Position numbers and translations under genes: made by a program | Shown: positions 1 to 7,569 of the stretch, one piece after another | How positions within the stretch are numbered: the first letter of the stretch is position 1 | Layout: every line of letters starts with the position of its first letter | DNA from: Candidatus Chloroheliaceae bacterium | Lineage (GTDB): Bacteria; Chloroflexota; Chloroflexia; Chloroheliales; Chloroheliaceae | Direction of reading: 5' to 3' | DNA: 35,402 nt | NCBI GenBank assembly: GCA_013390945.1 | Contig: JACAUC010000028.1 | Coordinates: 1 to 35,402 of the forward strand | Notes under the pieces: generated by a model | The model's input: the letters and a program-made list of their open reading frames with translations, nothing else | Database searches by the model: none | Told to the model about the DNA's origin: nothing

Positions 1-140
1 TCCGTCGCTTGATCTTCACCTTTCACAGGTTTTGTAGGAAAGCTCGCTGCTCTTGTGGGATGGCACTCCGTCGCTTGATCTTGCCTTGCATCCGCTCTTG
101 TGGGAGTGCTGCTCTATCAGCCGATTTTCCCACAGTCGCC
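1..140 (+). repeat. 64-bp repeat family, array 1 (degenerate)
   Basis: Imperfect copies of a unit also found at 4604-4757 and 6047-6330. Recognisable pieces are CTCCGTCGCTTGATCTT at the left edge and again near 66-83, CTTGCATCCGCTCTTG near 84-100, and GCTGCTCTATCAGCCGATTTTC near 108-129, which is the block that ends each array. The array lies just beyond the 3' end of the minus-strand secreted protein gene and continues off the left edge, so its full length is unknown. Confidence 0.7.
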
Positions 141-144
141 AAAA

Positions 145-178
145 GGTATAGCACGGACGTTAATGTCCATGCTATACC
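145..178 (-). terminator. Rho-independent terminator of the large secreted protein gene
   Basis: A 14-bp inverted repeat (GGTATAGCACGGAC paired with GTCCATGCTATACC, one mismatch) has a 6-nt loop. On the minus strand it is followed directly by TTTT. It sits about 30 nt past the stop codon of the minus-strand gene ending at 207, which is where a terminator for that gene should be. Confidence 0.7.
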
Positions 179-206
179 CTCAGCATATCCTATTCCTGAA
201 TTATCG

Positions 207-3200
207 CTATCTGGTTGTTACTACACAGGAGAGTTTATTGCCGCTGCCATTGGACTTGATCTGCTTGCCACTGAATTTTGTAACCTGAACTCCATACAGG
301 GTATTGCGACCACTCAGCACCAAACTATCAATTAATCCAGTTAGGCCAAAACCCTCAATAGTTACCCCCGGCTTTCCAGCATTACACCGCCCTTGAAGTA
401 TCACCCCAGCCTTTAGCGCAGGTAGAATACCAGTCACCGTTACTTTGCTAACCGTGCTATCAAAGGTAATAATCTGACCATTTCCAGCCATATTGAGAGC
501 ATAAGAGAGCGAGCCGAGCAGATTATCATCGGTGGATTTAATCACGTTTAGTCCAGAAGTAGACCCTTGCGCGATAACAGAGAAAGAGATAGACTGACCA
601 CCTATCCCTTGATAATACTCAATCTTGATTGGAACCGAAGTAGCGGTAGCATAAGTTTGGGTATAAGTATAGCAGGTAACATTCTGAACCTTCCATTGAT
701 CTATAACCAAAGTATTGTTAAGGTAGAGCCGCACCCCGTCATCACCGCAGAGGGTAAAGTTATAAGTGCCTGCCGCAAAATTAGAAGTACGCTCCCACCG
801 CGCCGACCAACTATCGGTAAAGGTCAGTCCTTGATCGGGCATAGGAGCTAACCAAGTCGGCCAGTTGTAGCCAAAATCCAAGCCATTACTCGCGGTACTA
901 ACCTCATTCTTGACCAAGCTTGAACCACCGGACAACACAGTATTGTTAAAATATTGAGCTTTCCAGCCAGAGAAACTAGTAGGCCAAGGGTAAGCCTGAT
1001 ATACTCCGCTTGTGTTGAGTGTAATATAGCCGTTAGCAAAGTTACCTTGCCAAAGCGCACTAGAAGTCGTACCCGCATTATATAAGTTAGTCGTAGGTGC
1101 GCCTAACCAAGAACTCGGCCCTCCCATGTTCTTATAGTAGTTGTAAATATCGCCATTGACGAAGAAAGCCCTGATGCTATCGGCAAACGGAGCAGCCTGA
1201 TAGTGGAAAATACCGGGAGCGACGTATGTAGCACCACTAAAAGGCTGCCAGTATACCCCCGAACTACCATACTGCTTCACTGTATCGGCAGGCTGGCCTA
1301 TTGCTACGTCCCCACCAATCCAATTGTAAACATCTATAAATTTTTGAGGAAAACTAGAACCTTGCCCAACAGTAAAAATTGGAAGGGTTGTGTTTGCTAA
1401 AGCTACCGGGGCATCGGCAATGCTGGTACTTATACCAAGGGTTACACCACCATAAGTTTCGCTATGCCAATAGCGAAACAGGCGCATACGTTGGTGATAA
1501 ACACTCCACTGGGTATCAGAGATACCGGGAACACCCCACACACTAGGAGTGTAAGAATTGTACCAAGCATTATCATTCGGATTGGACGATGCCCAAGAGT
1601 CCAACCAAACCGACCATGTACCCGGAACCGCCCACTCACTGGAGTGGTAGGGATCTCCGTAAAAACCCGACAGGTAGCCTCGGTTTGTCAGTTGCAATGT
1701 CCAACCGTCAGCAAACGCCTGTACCGTACTCGTACAACCTGTAGAGTAATATCCCATATCATAATAAATAATTGATTTTCGCAATCCCAAACTATCCGCT
1801 GCATTGCTGGCCGCGTTAGCCTCGTCAATGCCCTGCTGCCGAGCAATCACCGGATCATCACTAACCTTAGTTATAATAGTAGCAAGATTACAAGCAGAAG
1901 GACCCTGTAGCCCGACCCAAGTAGGTATCAAACCCCAGCCCATACCACTGACCTGACTGACCCAAGTAGGGGTAAGGTTAGGTTGAGGACAGGCTAGGTT
2001 GACACCACCAATGTTAATACGAATGTCCCGGTAAGGGCTGTTTGCCATCCAGATAGCCATCTCGTTTACCGTCGGAGCCGAACACGGGCTTATGCCTAGA
2101 TTTTGGCTTACCCTAGTGAAAGACCCCAACCCATTGAGCCTGATAGCTATGAAGGTACCGACCGTTATACCATCCTTACTTGCAGAAATATAGGTGTAGC
2201 CAGAGCCAACGGGTGTCACCAACCCACTTGCATTAACTGTAGCCACGCTAGTATTGTTCGAACTCCAACTCGCCGAGTTAGTTATATCTTGAGTCGTACC
2301 GTTGGGGTAAGTACCGCTTGCGGTAAATTGCTGGGTAGTACCCTGATTAATCGTATTGAGTGGAGTAAGGCTGATACTTGTGACCGCTACACAATTGATA
2401 GTTATGGCATAATGGTCAATACGAGGATTTGGGCCAGTAGCCCCGGTGGCGAGCGCATAAAAGGAGAGGGTATGGTTTAGACCATCCTTCAAGCTATTGG
2501 GGGTAGGTATATCAAAGCCATGCAACCCATTATCGTGCGAGACTAGATTACTAACATCGCTTCTATAGACATCTGCTGTGAAACCTTGTACAAAAACCGA
2601 ACCCTCTTTATACAAATGTACAGTTATGGGAACATTTGGCGATTTGGGATCCCAAGCCCAGCCAGTCAAATTAGTACAACTTGCCGAATTGACATCACCA
2701 GCTGGTGGGGCAACTGGCGGCGGAGGCGGTGTGCCATGGTACCGTATCATGCTATCAGGTGTACCATAGTAACTCATATTTTTAGTTGTACCACCTGCTG
2801 GATTAGGATCGTTTATAATATAATTAGCAGGGTTGCTACCACTGCCACTTACAACCACCACATAGTGTGGTATCCATGAAAAGCCTACAACTACAGGATA
2901 CCCTGCAGCTAACTCTTGTTCCAAAGTAGTGAAGTTAAATCCGCCTGTACCTACAAGCGTTGCCTTATTTTCACTACACTTTATAGCGGCTGTACCCCAA
3001 TAAATAGCACAGCCAAGATATCCTCCATTTCCTATCAAACAATTATTCAAAATTTGAGGATTAGTATTTGCCCCATAATACTTAAAAATCATAGAAACTG
3101 AAGTCATAGCACATCCTGAGCTACGGATAGTAACACCAGCACAGGATCCAAGTTGGTAATTTCCCCAAGTGGGATCGGTCTGTGAAAAATAGGGTACGCT

Positions 3201-3998
3201 CAAGCTGGCAGTAGGTGCTACAGCCTTGCGGTTTGGCAACCCTACTGAGGTTATTTGACCACTATTTAACTCGATACTGTATTTTCTAGCAGGTATAGCC
3301 TTTTGGTCAATATATTCAAGTGAATTCCCATCACTAGACCAACTTAATATAGTATCATTATTAACAATAAATATCTCAGGTCTAAAAGATTGGTTCTGCT
3401 CAAGCACTTTTTTCTTATTTGAGCCATCTGCTAACATTGTCCATAACTCTATCTGATTGGTGTCTGACACCAAAGTGTAGGCTAATTGGGTATTATCAGG
3501 CGACCATATAAGCGGAACCGACCAGAATTGCGCGGCGGGATAGAAGGCTATCTGTTGCCTTTCTGATCCATCTATATTTGCCGTCCAGATAGTCGTGTCT
3601 CTGAGGTAATAATTAGCAGCGGTTAGAAAAACCACCTTCTTTCCGTCTGGTGACAAGGCTACATAAGGAGCATAGAGCCTGTTGAGTATGGTGGCAGAAT
3701 CAGTAATAATTCGGGTTTTGGTAATGCCATCCGTAGTGTAGATATAACCTTTGTCGCCTTCTACCTCAAGATCCACCTTTAGGTTGGCAGCGTGTAAAGG
3801 TGTGCCTATAATCAGAAATACCGTAATAAAAACCCCTAAAAATAGCCAGCAAGTAGCCAACAAACCTCGATTGGTAAACTGTCTGTTGAATATCCTAGGG
3901 GTTCCCAACCTGTGAAATGCCGAAGAGAGAAAGACCCACACCAGTGTAAAGACCTTGATTGCTGAGCGCAGCAAGACGGAGTCCCGAGTAATCTTCAT
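207..3998 (-). CDS. Large secreted multidomain wall-active protein (C39-like peptidase, Rv2525c-like glycosidase fold, PA14)
   Basis: A 1263-residue mosaic protein. In order: an N-terminal hydrophobic segment (about 45-67) ending in a signal-peptide-like LHA; a TolB/PD40-type beta-propeller (about 75-250, LSPDGKKVVF-like blades); a C39-like papain-fold peptidase (265-422) with candidate catalytic C296 (SSGCAMTS), H378 and D397 (NDPNP); a Pro-rich linker; a GWAWD beta-sandwich (435-535); a Big_2 Ig-like domain (540-618); a domain like the Rv2525c glycoside-hydrolase-like fold (625-870); LGFP-like repeats (890-1000); PA14 (1008-1144, GDDGVRLYLN); and the start of a beta-helix that stops abruptly. 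The family knowledge suggests peptidoglycan or glycan hydrolysis outside the cell; the substrate is unknown. An ATG at 4007 is also in frame, but GAGG lies immediately before it and 9 nt before the ATG at 3998, so 3998 is preferred. The gene is divergent from a truncated XRE gene copy. Confidence 0.85.
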   Translation of the reverse strand: MKITRDSVLLRSAIKVFTLVWVFLSSAFHRLGTPRIFNRQFTNRGLLATCWLFLGVFITVFLIIGTPLHAANLKVDLEVEGDKGYIYTTDGITKTRIITDSATILNRLYAPYVALSPDGKKVVFLTAANYYLRDTTIWTANIDGSERQQIAFYPAAQFWSVPLIWSPDNTQLAYTLVSDTNQIELWTMLADGSNKKKVLEQNQSFRPEIFIVNNDTILSWSSDGNSLEYIDQKAIPARKYSIELNSGQITSVGLPNRKAVAPTASLSVPYFSQTDPTWGNYQLGSCAGVTIRSSGCAMTSVSMIFKYYGANTNPQILNNCLIGNGGYLGCAIYWGTAAIKCSENKATLVGTGGFNFTTLEQELAAGYPVVVGFSWIPHYVVVVSGSGSNPANYIINDPNPAGGTTKNMSYYGTPDSMIRYHGTPPPPPVAPPAGDVNSASCTNLTGWAWDPKSPNVPITVHLYKEGSVFVQGFTADVYRSDVSNLVSHDNGLHGFDIPTPNSLKDGLNHTLSFYALATGATGPNPRIDHYAITINCVAVTSISLTPLNTINQGTTQQFTASGTYPNGTTQDITNSASWSSNNTSVATVNASGLVTPVGSGYTYISASKDGITVGTFIAIRLNGLGSFTRVSQNLGISPCSAPTVNEMAIWMANSPYRDIRINIGGVNLACPQPNLTPTWVSQVSGMGWGLIPTWVGLQGPSACNLATIITKVSDDPVIARQQGIDEANAASNAADSLGLRKSIIYYDMGYYSTGCTSTVQAFADGWTLQLTNRGYLSGFYGDPYHSSEWAVPGTWSVWLDSWASSNPNDNAWYNSYTPSVWGVPGISDTQWSVYHQRMRLFRYWHSETYGGVTLGISTSIADAPVALANTTLPIFTVGQGSSFPQKFIDVYNWIGGDVAIGQPADTVKQYGSSGVYWQPFSGATYVAPGIFHYQAAPFADSIRAFFVNGDIYNYYKNMGGPSSWLGAPTTNLYNAGTTSSALWQGNFANGYITLNTSGVYQAYPWPTSFSGWKAQYFNNTVLSGGSSLVKNEVSTASNGLDFGYNWPTWLAPMPDQGLTFTDSWSARWERTSNFAAGTYNFTLCGDDGVRLYLNNTLVIDQWKVQNVTCYTYTQTYATATSVPIKIEYYQGIGGQSISFSVIAQGSTSGLNVIKSTDDNLLGSLSYALNMAGNGQIITFDSTVSKVTVTGILPALKAGVILQGRCNAGKPGVTIEGFGLTGLIDSLVLSGRNTLYGVQVTKFSGKQIKSNGSGNKLSCVVTTR

Positions 3999-4173
3999 AA
4001 TTTGCATCCTCGTTAAGCTTAACTACTAGTTTGACCGTTGATGGTTGCTAAAATCGTTCCTGCAAAAGAAGGCCGCACAAAACTAAGGACTGTGCAGTAA
4101 GTACTTACCTCTGTGACTGTAAAGTTGGATTTACAAGCACTACCTCTACTTAAACTAATTTAAGGGTAATGTT

Positions 4174-4284
4174 ATACCGTATCATCTCAACAAGTTTATT
4201 GAATAAACCCGCCTTACTTTGGGCGTATACAACTTTTGGGAGTATGCAATACGCCCCTACCCGAAATTTTGAGATGATACGTAT
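4174..4284. mobile_element. MITE-like element, copy 1 (111 bp)
   Basis: Near-perfect terminal inverted repeats: GTATCATCTCAA on the left and TTGAGATGATAC on the right, extendable to about 16 bp with one gap, enclosing a non-coding core. The paralogous site near 7636 lacks the insert (TTTAAGGGTA is followed directly by ACCCAAGCTAGTG-like sequence), so the boundaries are fixed to within a few bases by an empty site. A diverged copy in the opposite orientation lies at 9742-9857. There is no transposase, so movement would need one supplied in trans. Confidence 0.75.
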
Positions 4285-4340
4285 CACCCAAACTAGTGAC
4301 AATGCACCGATATGTGTGTAATAAACCCCTTATTGTTTGG

Positions 4341-4362
4341 CTTAGCCCCTTGCTAGGCTAAG
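4341..4362 (+). promoter_or_regulatory. Conserved hairpin in XRE upstream region, copy 1
   Basis: A stem of CTTAGCC paired with GGCTAAG (7 bp, 8-nt loop) lies about 110 nt before the truncated XRE start. The equivalent position at 7699-7720 keeps the fold: one C-G pair has become T-A and one G-C pair has become G-T. This compensating pattern suggests a maintained RNA or DNA structure, for example a 5' leader hairpin or an operator. Confidence 0.45.
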
Positions 4363-4472
4363 TTTACCATCTCTATTAGATCAATACCATACGTGAAACT
4401 TACAGGTTTCCTACATATTTCATACATGTTTTGTCAGATCTGCTTTAATAGTGTAGTTAGAGCGTTCTAAAA

Positions 4473-4586
4473 ATGAATAACCGCCTTGTAAACAAGCAAA
4501 AGGAGAAAGAAAATGCGTTTGGCAAGACCTTGAGCGGTCTACGAAAAGAGGAAAAGAGGCGGTCTTACAATAGCATCCGGTTTTGA
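4473..4586 (+). pseudogene. Truncated duplicate of the XRE regulator gene
   Basis: A 37-codon frame whose first 25 residues match the XRE protein at 7831 almost exactly (NEQKEKENAFGKTLSGLR-like). About 16 codons matching the start of the helix-turn-helix are missing. A short stretch then resembles the parent again (NSIR against DSIR) before TGA, and the 64-bp repeat family follows at once. No helix-turn-helix can form, so this is a gene remnant. The leader upstream of it is still well preserved. Confidence 0.8.
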
Positions 4587-4603
4587 GAGAAAGCCCCGAT
4601 CTT

Positions 4604-4757
4604 GTTGGAGTGCTGCTCCGTCAGCCGAATTTGCCTTGCATCTGGTCTTGAAGGGCGGCCCGGATCTGTTGGATGGCGCTCCGTCGCTTGATCTTGCCTT
4701 GCGTCTGGTCTTGAGGGAAAGCCTCGGTGTGCTGCTCCGTCAGCCGATTTCCCACTT
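4604..4757 (+). repeat. 64-bp repeat family, array 2
   Basis: Unit starts at 4604 and 4668 (exact 64-bp period), then a shortened unit ending in GCTGCTCCGTCAGCCGATTTC. It shares GCCTTGC(A/G)TCTGGTCTTGA and GGGCGGCCCGGATCTGTTGGA with array 3. The period is not a multiple of three and the frames are interrupted, so it is not coding. Its end overlaps the Doc toxin gene and supplies the last codons and the stop codon of that gene. Confidence 0.85.
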
Positions 4758-5132
4758 AATAATATGGTTACGGAGCCAGTCGGTGAACTCCACCCGACTT
4801 ATTTCGCTCGAAGCGACCTGAAGAATAATTTTTTCTTGTTCATCTACAGTAGCTTTAATTTCGTAACCATTAAACATAAGGAATATCTCTAGTGCAGCAT
4901 GGGCTATCCGCTTATTGCCATCCACAAAAGGATGGTTCTGGATAAGCGAGAAACCAAGACTGGAAGCCTTCTCCGCAAGGGTGGGATAAAGTTCTTCCCC
5001 AGCAAAAGTCATGTAAGGTTGGGCCAAAGCGGATTTCAAAGCACCTAAATCACGAACACCTTCTGCACCACCCGATTGTTTTATGATTCGGCGATGACGT
5101 TCAAGTATTTCAAAGAGATTTAGATAACGCAT
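4740..5132 (-). CDS. Doc-family (Fic fold) toxin
   Basis: A 130-residue protein, the usual size for Doc. It has a Fic/Doc core with the motif H67-PFV-D71-G-N73-K74-R75. The lysine in place of the second glycine of true AMPylating Fic proteins is the Doc signature. Family knowledge: P1 Doc phosphorylates elongation factor Tu and arrests translation until neutralised by its antitoxin. The start overlaps the upstream antitoxin gene stop by one base (TAATG), so the two are probably translationally coupled. The final residues (WEIG and stop) are encoded by the 64-bp repeat, so the original C-terminus may have been replaced. The Fic motif is intact, so an active toxin is likely. Confidence 0.9.
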   Translation of the reverse strand: MRYLNLFEILERHRRIIKQSGGAEGVRDLGALKSALAQPYMTFAGEELYPTLAEKASSLGFSLIQNHPFVDGNKRIAHAALEIFLMFNGYEIKATVDEQEKIILQVASSEISRVEFTDWLRNHIIKWEIG

Positions 5133-5953
5133 TAGGCTAAGCGTCGGTAAAGTTCAGCGTTCTTTTCTAGTACATAATCTGCTATTTGTTTAAAGGTTTC
5201 ATCAGGCTGCTTAAGCACTTCTTCAAGACCCGTTTGTACCAATTCTTCGAGGGTAATGCCAAGATATTTAGCCATTTCTTTCAATCTCAACCACTGCTCA
5301 TCAGGGAGAGTTACTTTCATAGTAGAGACTTGAAGTGGCGAAGGTTTTAGTGTGGGTGCTTTTTGTCCTATTATGGTCTTGTCCAAATTTATCACGCCTT
5401 TATTACGCAAAACCTCCTTCTGGGAAGCTTCTAAATAAGTGCCACTCAAGTTAGCACCCTCTAAGTCGGTTTCGTCTAATCTGGCATTATTCAGTTTAGC
5501 TTGGCGCAAGTCGGCTTCCTGCATATTTGCCCCGCTCAAATCAGCTTCTTGCATATCTGAGCCAATTAGATTAGCTTTATACAAAATAGCATCGCGTAGG
5601 TCAATCCGGTTCATACGGGCATAGCTCAAATTAGCCTCTTTTATCGAAGCCGCCATCAAGTGAGCTTCTTCTAGTTTAGCTCTAATCAGAGAGGCTCTAG
5701 TTAAGTTAGCCCTAATCAGACTAGCATGGCTCAACTGGGTTCCATTCAAGATACTTTCGTGTAGATCAGCCTCATCCAAGATAGCATAGTTTAAATTAGC
5801 TTTGCTTAATTGTAAGAAAGACAAATTTATAAGTTTTAGATTCTTTCCACTTAGCTCTAATTTACTAGAGCTACCTAACTCATGTAATATACCTTCTACA
5901 TCCTGCCGATTTAATGGTGTTTCTTTTTCTATTAAACTTAATGTATTGAGCAT
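5132..5953 (-). CDS. Pentapeptide-repeat protein with C-terminal ribbon-helix-helix-like antitoxin domain
   Basis: 273 residues in two parts. Residues about 33-177 are A(D/N)Lxx pentapeptide repeats, which fold as a right-handed quadrilateral beta-helix in known relatives such as Qnr and MfpA. Residues about 210-250 (MKVTLPDEQWLRLKEMAKYL and following) look like a ribbon-helix-helix DNA-binding unit. The tail 251-273 (YVLEKNAELYRRLA) resembles tails of small Doc-partner antitoxins as I remember them; this was not checked by search. AGGA lies 7 nt before the ATG. It is immediately upstream of, and overlaps, the Doc gene, so the C-terminal part is most likely the antitoxin and autoregulator. 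The function of the pentapeptide part is unknown; DNA mimicry, toxin capture or a scaffold are possible. Confidence 0.85.
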   Translation of the reverse strand: MLNTLSLIEKETPLNRQDVEGILHELGSSSKLELSGKNLKLINLSFLQLSKANLNYAILDEADLHESILNGTQLSHASLIRANLTRASLIRAKLEEAHLMAASIKEANLSYARMNRIDLRDAILYKANLIGSDMQEADLSGANMQEADLRQAKLNNARLDETDLEGANLSGTYLEASQKEVLRNKGVINLDKTIIGQKAPTLKPSPLQVSTMKVTLPDEQWLRLKEMAKYLGITLEELVQTGLEEVLKQPDETFKQIADYVLEKNAELYRRLA

Positions 5954-6046
5954 TTATTTATCCTTTTCTCATTAACTCATTCAATCTCATAGCTACCTTC
6001 AAGTATTAGATTAGCACAAGGCAAAGCTATTATCAAGGCAAGCTGT

Positions 6047-6330
6047 TCTATCCGCCGATTCCCACAGACCGGATGTAAGGGAACATCACCTGACAGAGCA
6101 GCTTCCAACATCCTTGCCCTATCAGGTAATTGGGTAGAAAGCCTCGATCTTGTTGGAATGCTGCTCCGTCGCTTGATTTTGCCTTGCGTCTGGTCTTGAT
6201 GGGCGGCCCGGATCTGTTGGAATGCTGCTCCGTCGCTTGATTTTGCCTTGCGTCTGGTCCTGATGGGCGGCCCGGATCTGTTGGAGTGCTGCTCCGCCAG
6301 CCGATTTTGCCTTGCGTCCGGTTTTGAGAA
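6047..6330 (+). repeat. 64-bp repeat family, array 3
   Basis: Units begin at 6152, 6216 and 6280, exactly 64 bp apart, and are nearly identical: GTTGGAATGCTGCTCCGTCG, then CTTGATTTTGCCTTGCGTCT, then GGTC(T/C)TGATGGGCGGCCCGG. The last unit is shortened. A degenerate terminal block (GCTGTTCTATCCGCCGATTC) lies at 6047-6066. The array fills most of the space between the antitoxin start and the M23 peptidase terminator. No protein-coding capacity is evident. Confidence 0.85.
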
Positions 6331-6340
6331 TGGTAGTAGT

Positions 6341-6398
6341 GAAAAAAAGAAAAGCTTCCCTAACTCAAATTCATGAGCTAAGGAAGCTTTTCTTTTCA
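6341..6398 (-). terminator. Terminator of the M23 peptidase gene, possibly bidirectional
   Basis: A long inverted repeat pairs GAAAAGAAAAGCTTCC with GGGAAGCTTTTCTTTTTTT across an inner partly paired loop (GCTCATGAATTTGAGT). On the minus strand it starts 4 nt past the TGA at 6403 and ends in a T-run. The A and T tracts on both sides would let it work for either strand. Confidence 0.8.
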
Positions 6399-6402
6399 CC
6401 TA

Positions 6403-7437
6403 TCAGATTCTAAATGGGTAGTGAAAAAATCCCCCCTTCTCAAGTTGAACTCCTCCCCAAGCTTTACCCGGAAACTTCACGACTGGTTCCATAAAGTAAA
6501 TGCCTAGAAGAAAATATTTCTTATCACTGTAAGTCGCGCTTTGTCCGGGGTTTAAGTATGTTGTCTGATACTTAAAATCCCAGTTCGATCCAGTCCAGTC
6601 ACTTCCCCTACGTGCAGCCATTCCAATTGACTCCACAGATACAGGATAGTGTCCTACGTTTGTATAGGTAAAGGATACAGTCACATTCGCCCCAGGGAAT
6701 ATAGATTTTATCTGGACTGATGGATTAGAAATCCTAACCTCTCCCGGCTTAATATCTGGATTCCAATTTGCACCAAACGGAGAAGGGCAAATTGAACTGT
6801 AGATCTGAATCAGACATCCGGTCGCGTATGACATGGTGGCTGTTCCAACAAGGTATCCCGAAATAGTTGACCCTGCAATCTCTCGAGGATTATTATTACC
6901 ATCTAAGAGAACAAAGTGAATGTGTGGCGCATCCGAATCACCACAGGTTGAAGGGTTTCCAATAATACCACCACGTTTCAGCGTACCAACTCCTACCATA
7001 GTACTAGGTGCAACATGATTCATCCTAATACGAATGCCCCCAGCCTCTATGATTACCCAAGGGTTTGACTGCGCCGTGCTTCTGCTGACCACTCTTCCAT
7101 CCATTTGAAATGGGGAAATGATAGCCGCTTTGGAACGTACTGGAGCTGCCTTTGATCTGCTAGTGTTAATGCATTTCTCCGCTACAGTTCCGGCTGATGT
7201 TGGGGCTAAGAAATCTAGGGAAGAAAACACTACAGAAGGCTTTTTGGGAACATAGCCTCCTGAGTCAGGATGGGGCCCCCCGGAATACTTCCAAGTCTGG
7301 TCTGGGGAGAAGGGAAACACTAGTGCAGTTGCCACTTGTGCTTCTGCCACGCTGGTATCTTGGGAAAACTCCACCCCTAAAGTGAAAAGGATGCTGAAAA
7401 TGAGCGACAGATAGAAAATGCGTTGTTTAGAGTACAC
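6403..7437 (-). CDS. Secreted M23 (LytM/beta-lytic type) metallopeptidase with C-terminal Ig-like domain
   Basis: 344 residues with a signal peptide (hydrophobic 8-21, cleavage probably near AEA 31-33). The LytM fold spans about 40-215 and keeps the expected residues: H56 (GGPH), D75 (SSLDF), H141 (MNHV) and H172/H174 (PHIHF). The FPF...W.Y.GGPH opening resembles beta-lytic/LasA peptidases, which cut peptidoglycan cross-bridges. Residues 235-335 look like an Ig-like adhesion or stalk domain. The start is GTG at 7437 with GGAG 7 nt upstream. Four cysteines (C89, C165, C208, C217) may form disulfides in the exported protein. It is transcribed away from the XRE-WD40 gene across a shared upstream region and ends at a strong terminator. 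Confidence 0.87.
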   Translation of the reverse strand: MYSKQRIFYLSLIFSILFTLGVEFSQDTSVAEAQVATALVFPFSPDQTWKYSGGPHPDSGGYVPKKPSVVFSSLDFLAPTSAGTVAEKCINTSRSKAAPVRSKAAIISPFQMDGRVVSRSTAQSNPWVIIEAGGIRIRMNHVAPSTMVGVGTLKRGGIIGNPSTCGDSDAPHIHFVLLDGNNNPREIAGSTISGYLVGTATMSYATGCLIQIYSSICPSPFGANWNPDIKPGEVRISNPSVQIKSIFPGANVTVSFTYTNVGHYPVSVESIGMAARRGSDWTGSNWDFKYQTTYLNPGQSATYSDKKYFLLGIYFMEPVVKFPGKAWGGVQLEKGGFFHYPFRI

Positions 7438-7440
7438 AAA

Positions 7441-7569
7441 TTCTCTCCTTTCTACGATTGTGATAAAACTTAATAAAATGGTTAACCAAACGCTTAAACT
7501 ACAAAAGCAAAAGTTCTCTCCTTTCTTAACGCTTATGATAAAATCTATAAATGGTTAACCGAACAAAGG
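7441..7569. repeat. 73-bp direct repeat in the leader of the M23 gene
   Basis: The unit starting at 7441 is repeated from 7514. Both contain TTCTCTCCTTTCT, TGATAAAA.. and ATGGTTAACC. On the minus strand each unit therefore carries a Shine-Dalgarno-like AAGGAGAG. Only the copy next to 7437 has a start codon at the right spacing; the other is a duplicated leader with no start attached. Confidence 0.7.

Larger units (their letters stand above)
4062..4586 (+). other. Paralogous copy of the 7561-7930 regulatory region and XRE gene start
   Basis: This otherwise gene-free stretch aligns along its length with 7561-7930. Shared blocks include CACAAA(A/G)CTAAGGACT, AGTAAGTAC, TTAAACTAATTTAAGGGTA, CTAGTGACAATGCAC, CATCTCTATTAGATCAAT, CCATACGTGAAA and TAGTTAGAG.GTTCTAAAA before an ATG. 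Relative to the other copy it carries a duplication of roughly 35 bp near 4105-4140 and a 111-bp MITE-like insertion. In both places the region lies between a minus-strand secreted hydrolase gene and a plus-strand XRE gene start, so an ancestral divergent gene pair was probably duplicated. Confidence 0.8.

Noticed and set aside
4604..6330. Regular repeats as a CRISPR array
   Set aside because: The units are contiguous with no unique spacers, and no cas genes are present.
5977..6399. A 140-codon minus-strand frame between the antitoxin and M23 genes
   Set aside because: Most of it is the 64-bp repeat read through in frame plus the terminator hairpin. The period is not a multiple of three and no ribosome site fits. 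Its last 45 codons look slightly protein-like but overlap a degenerate repeat block.
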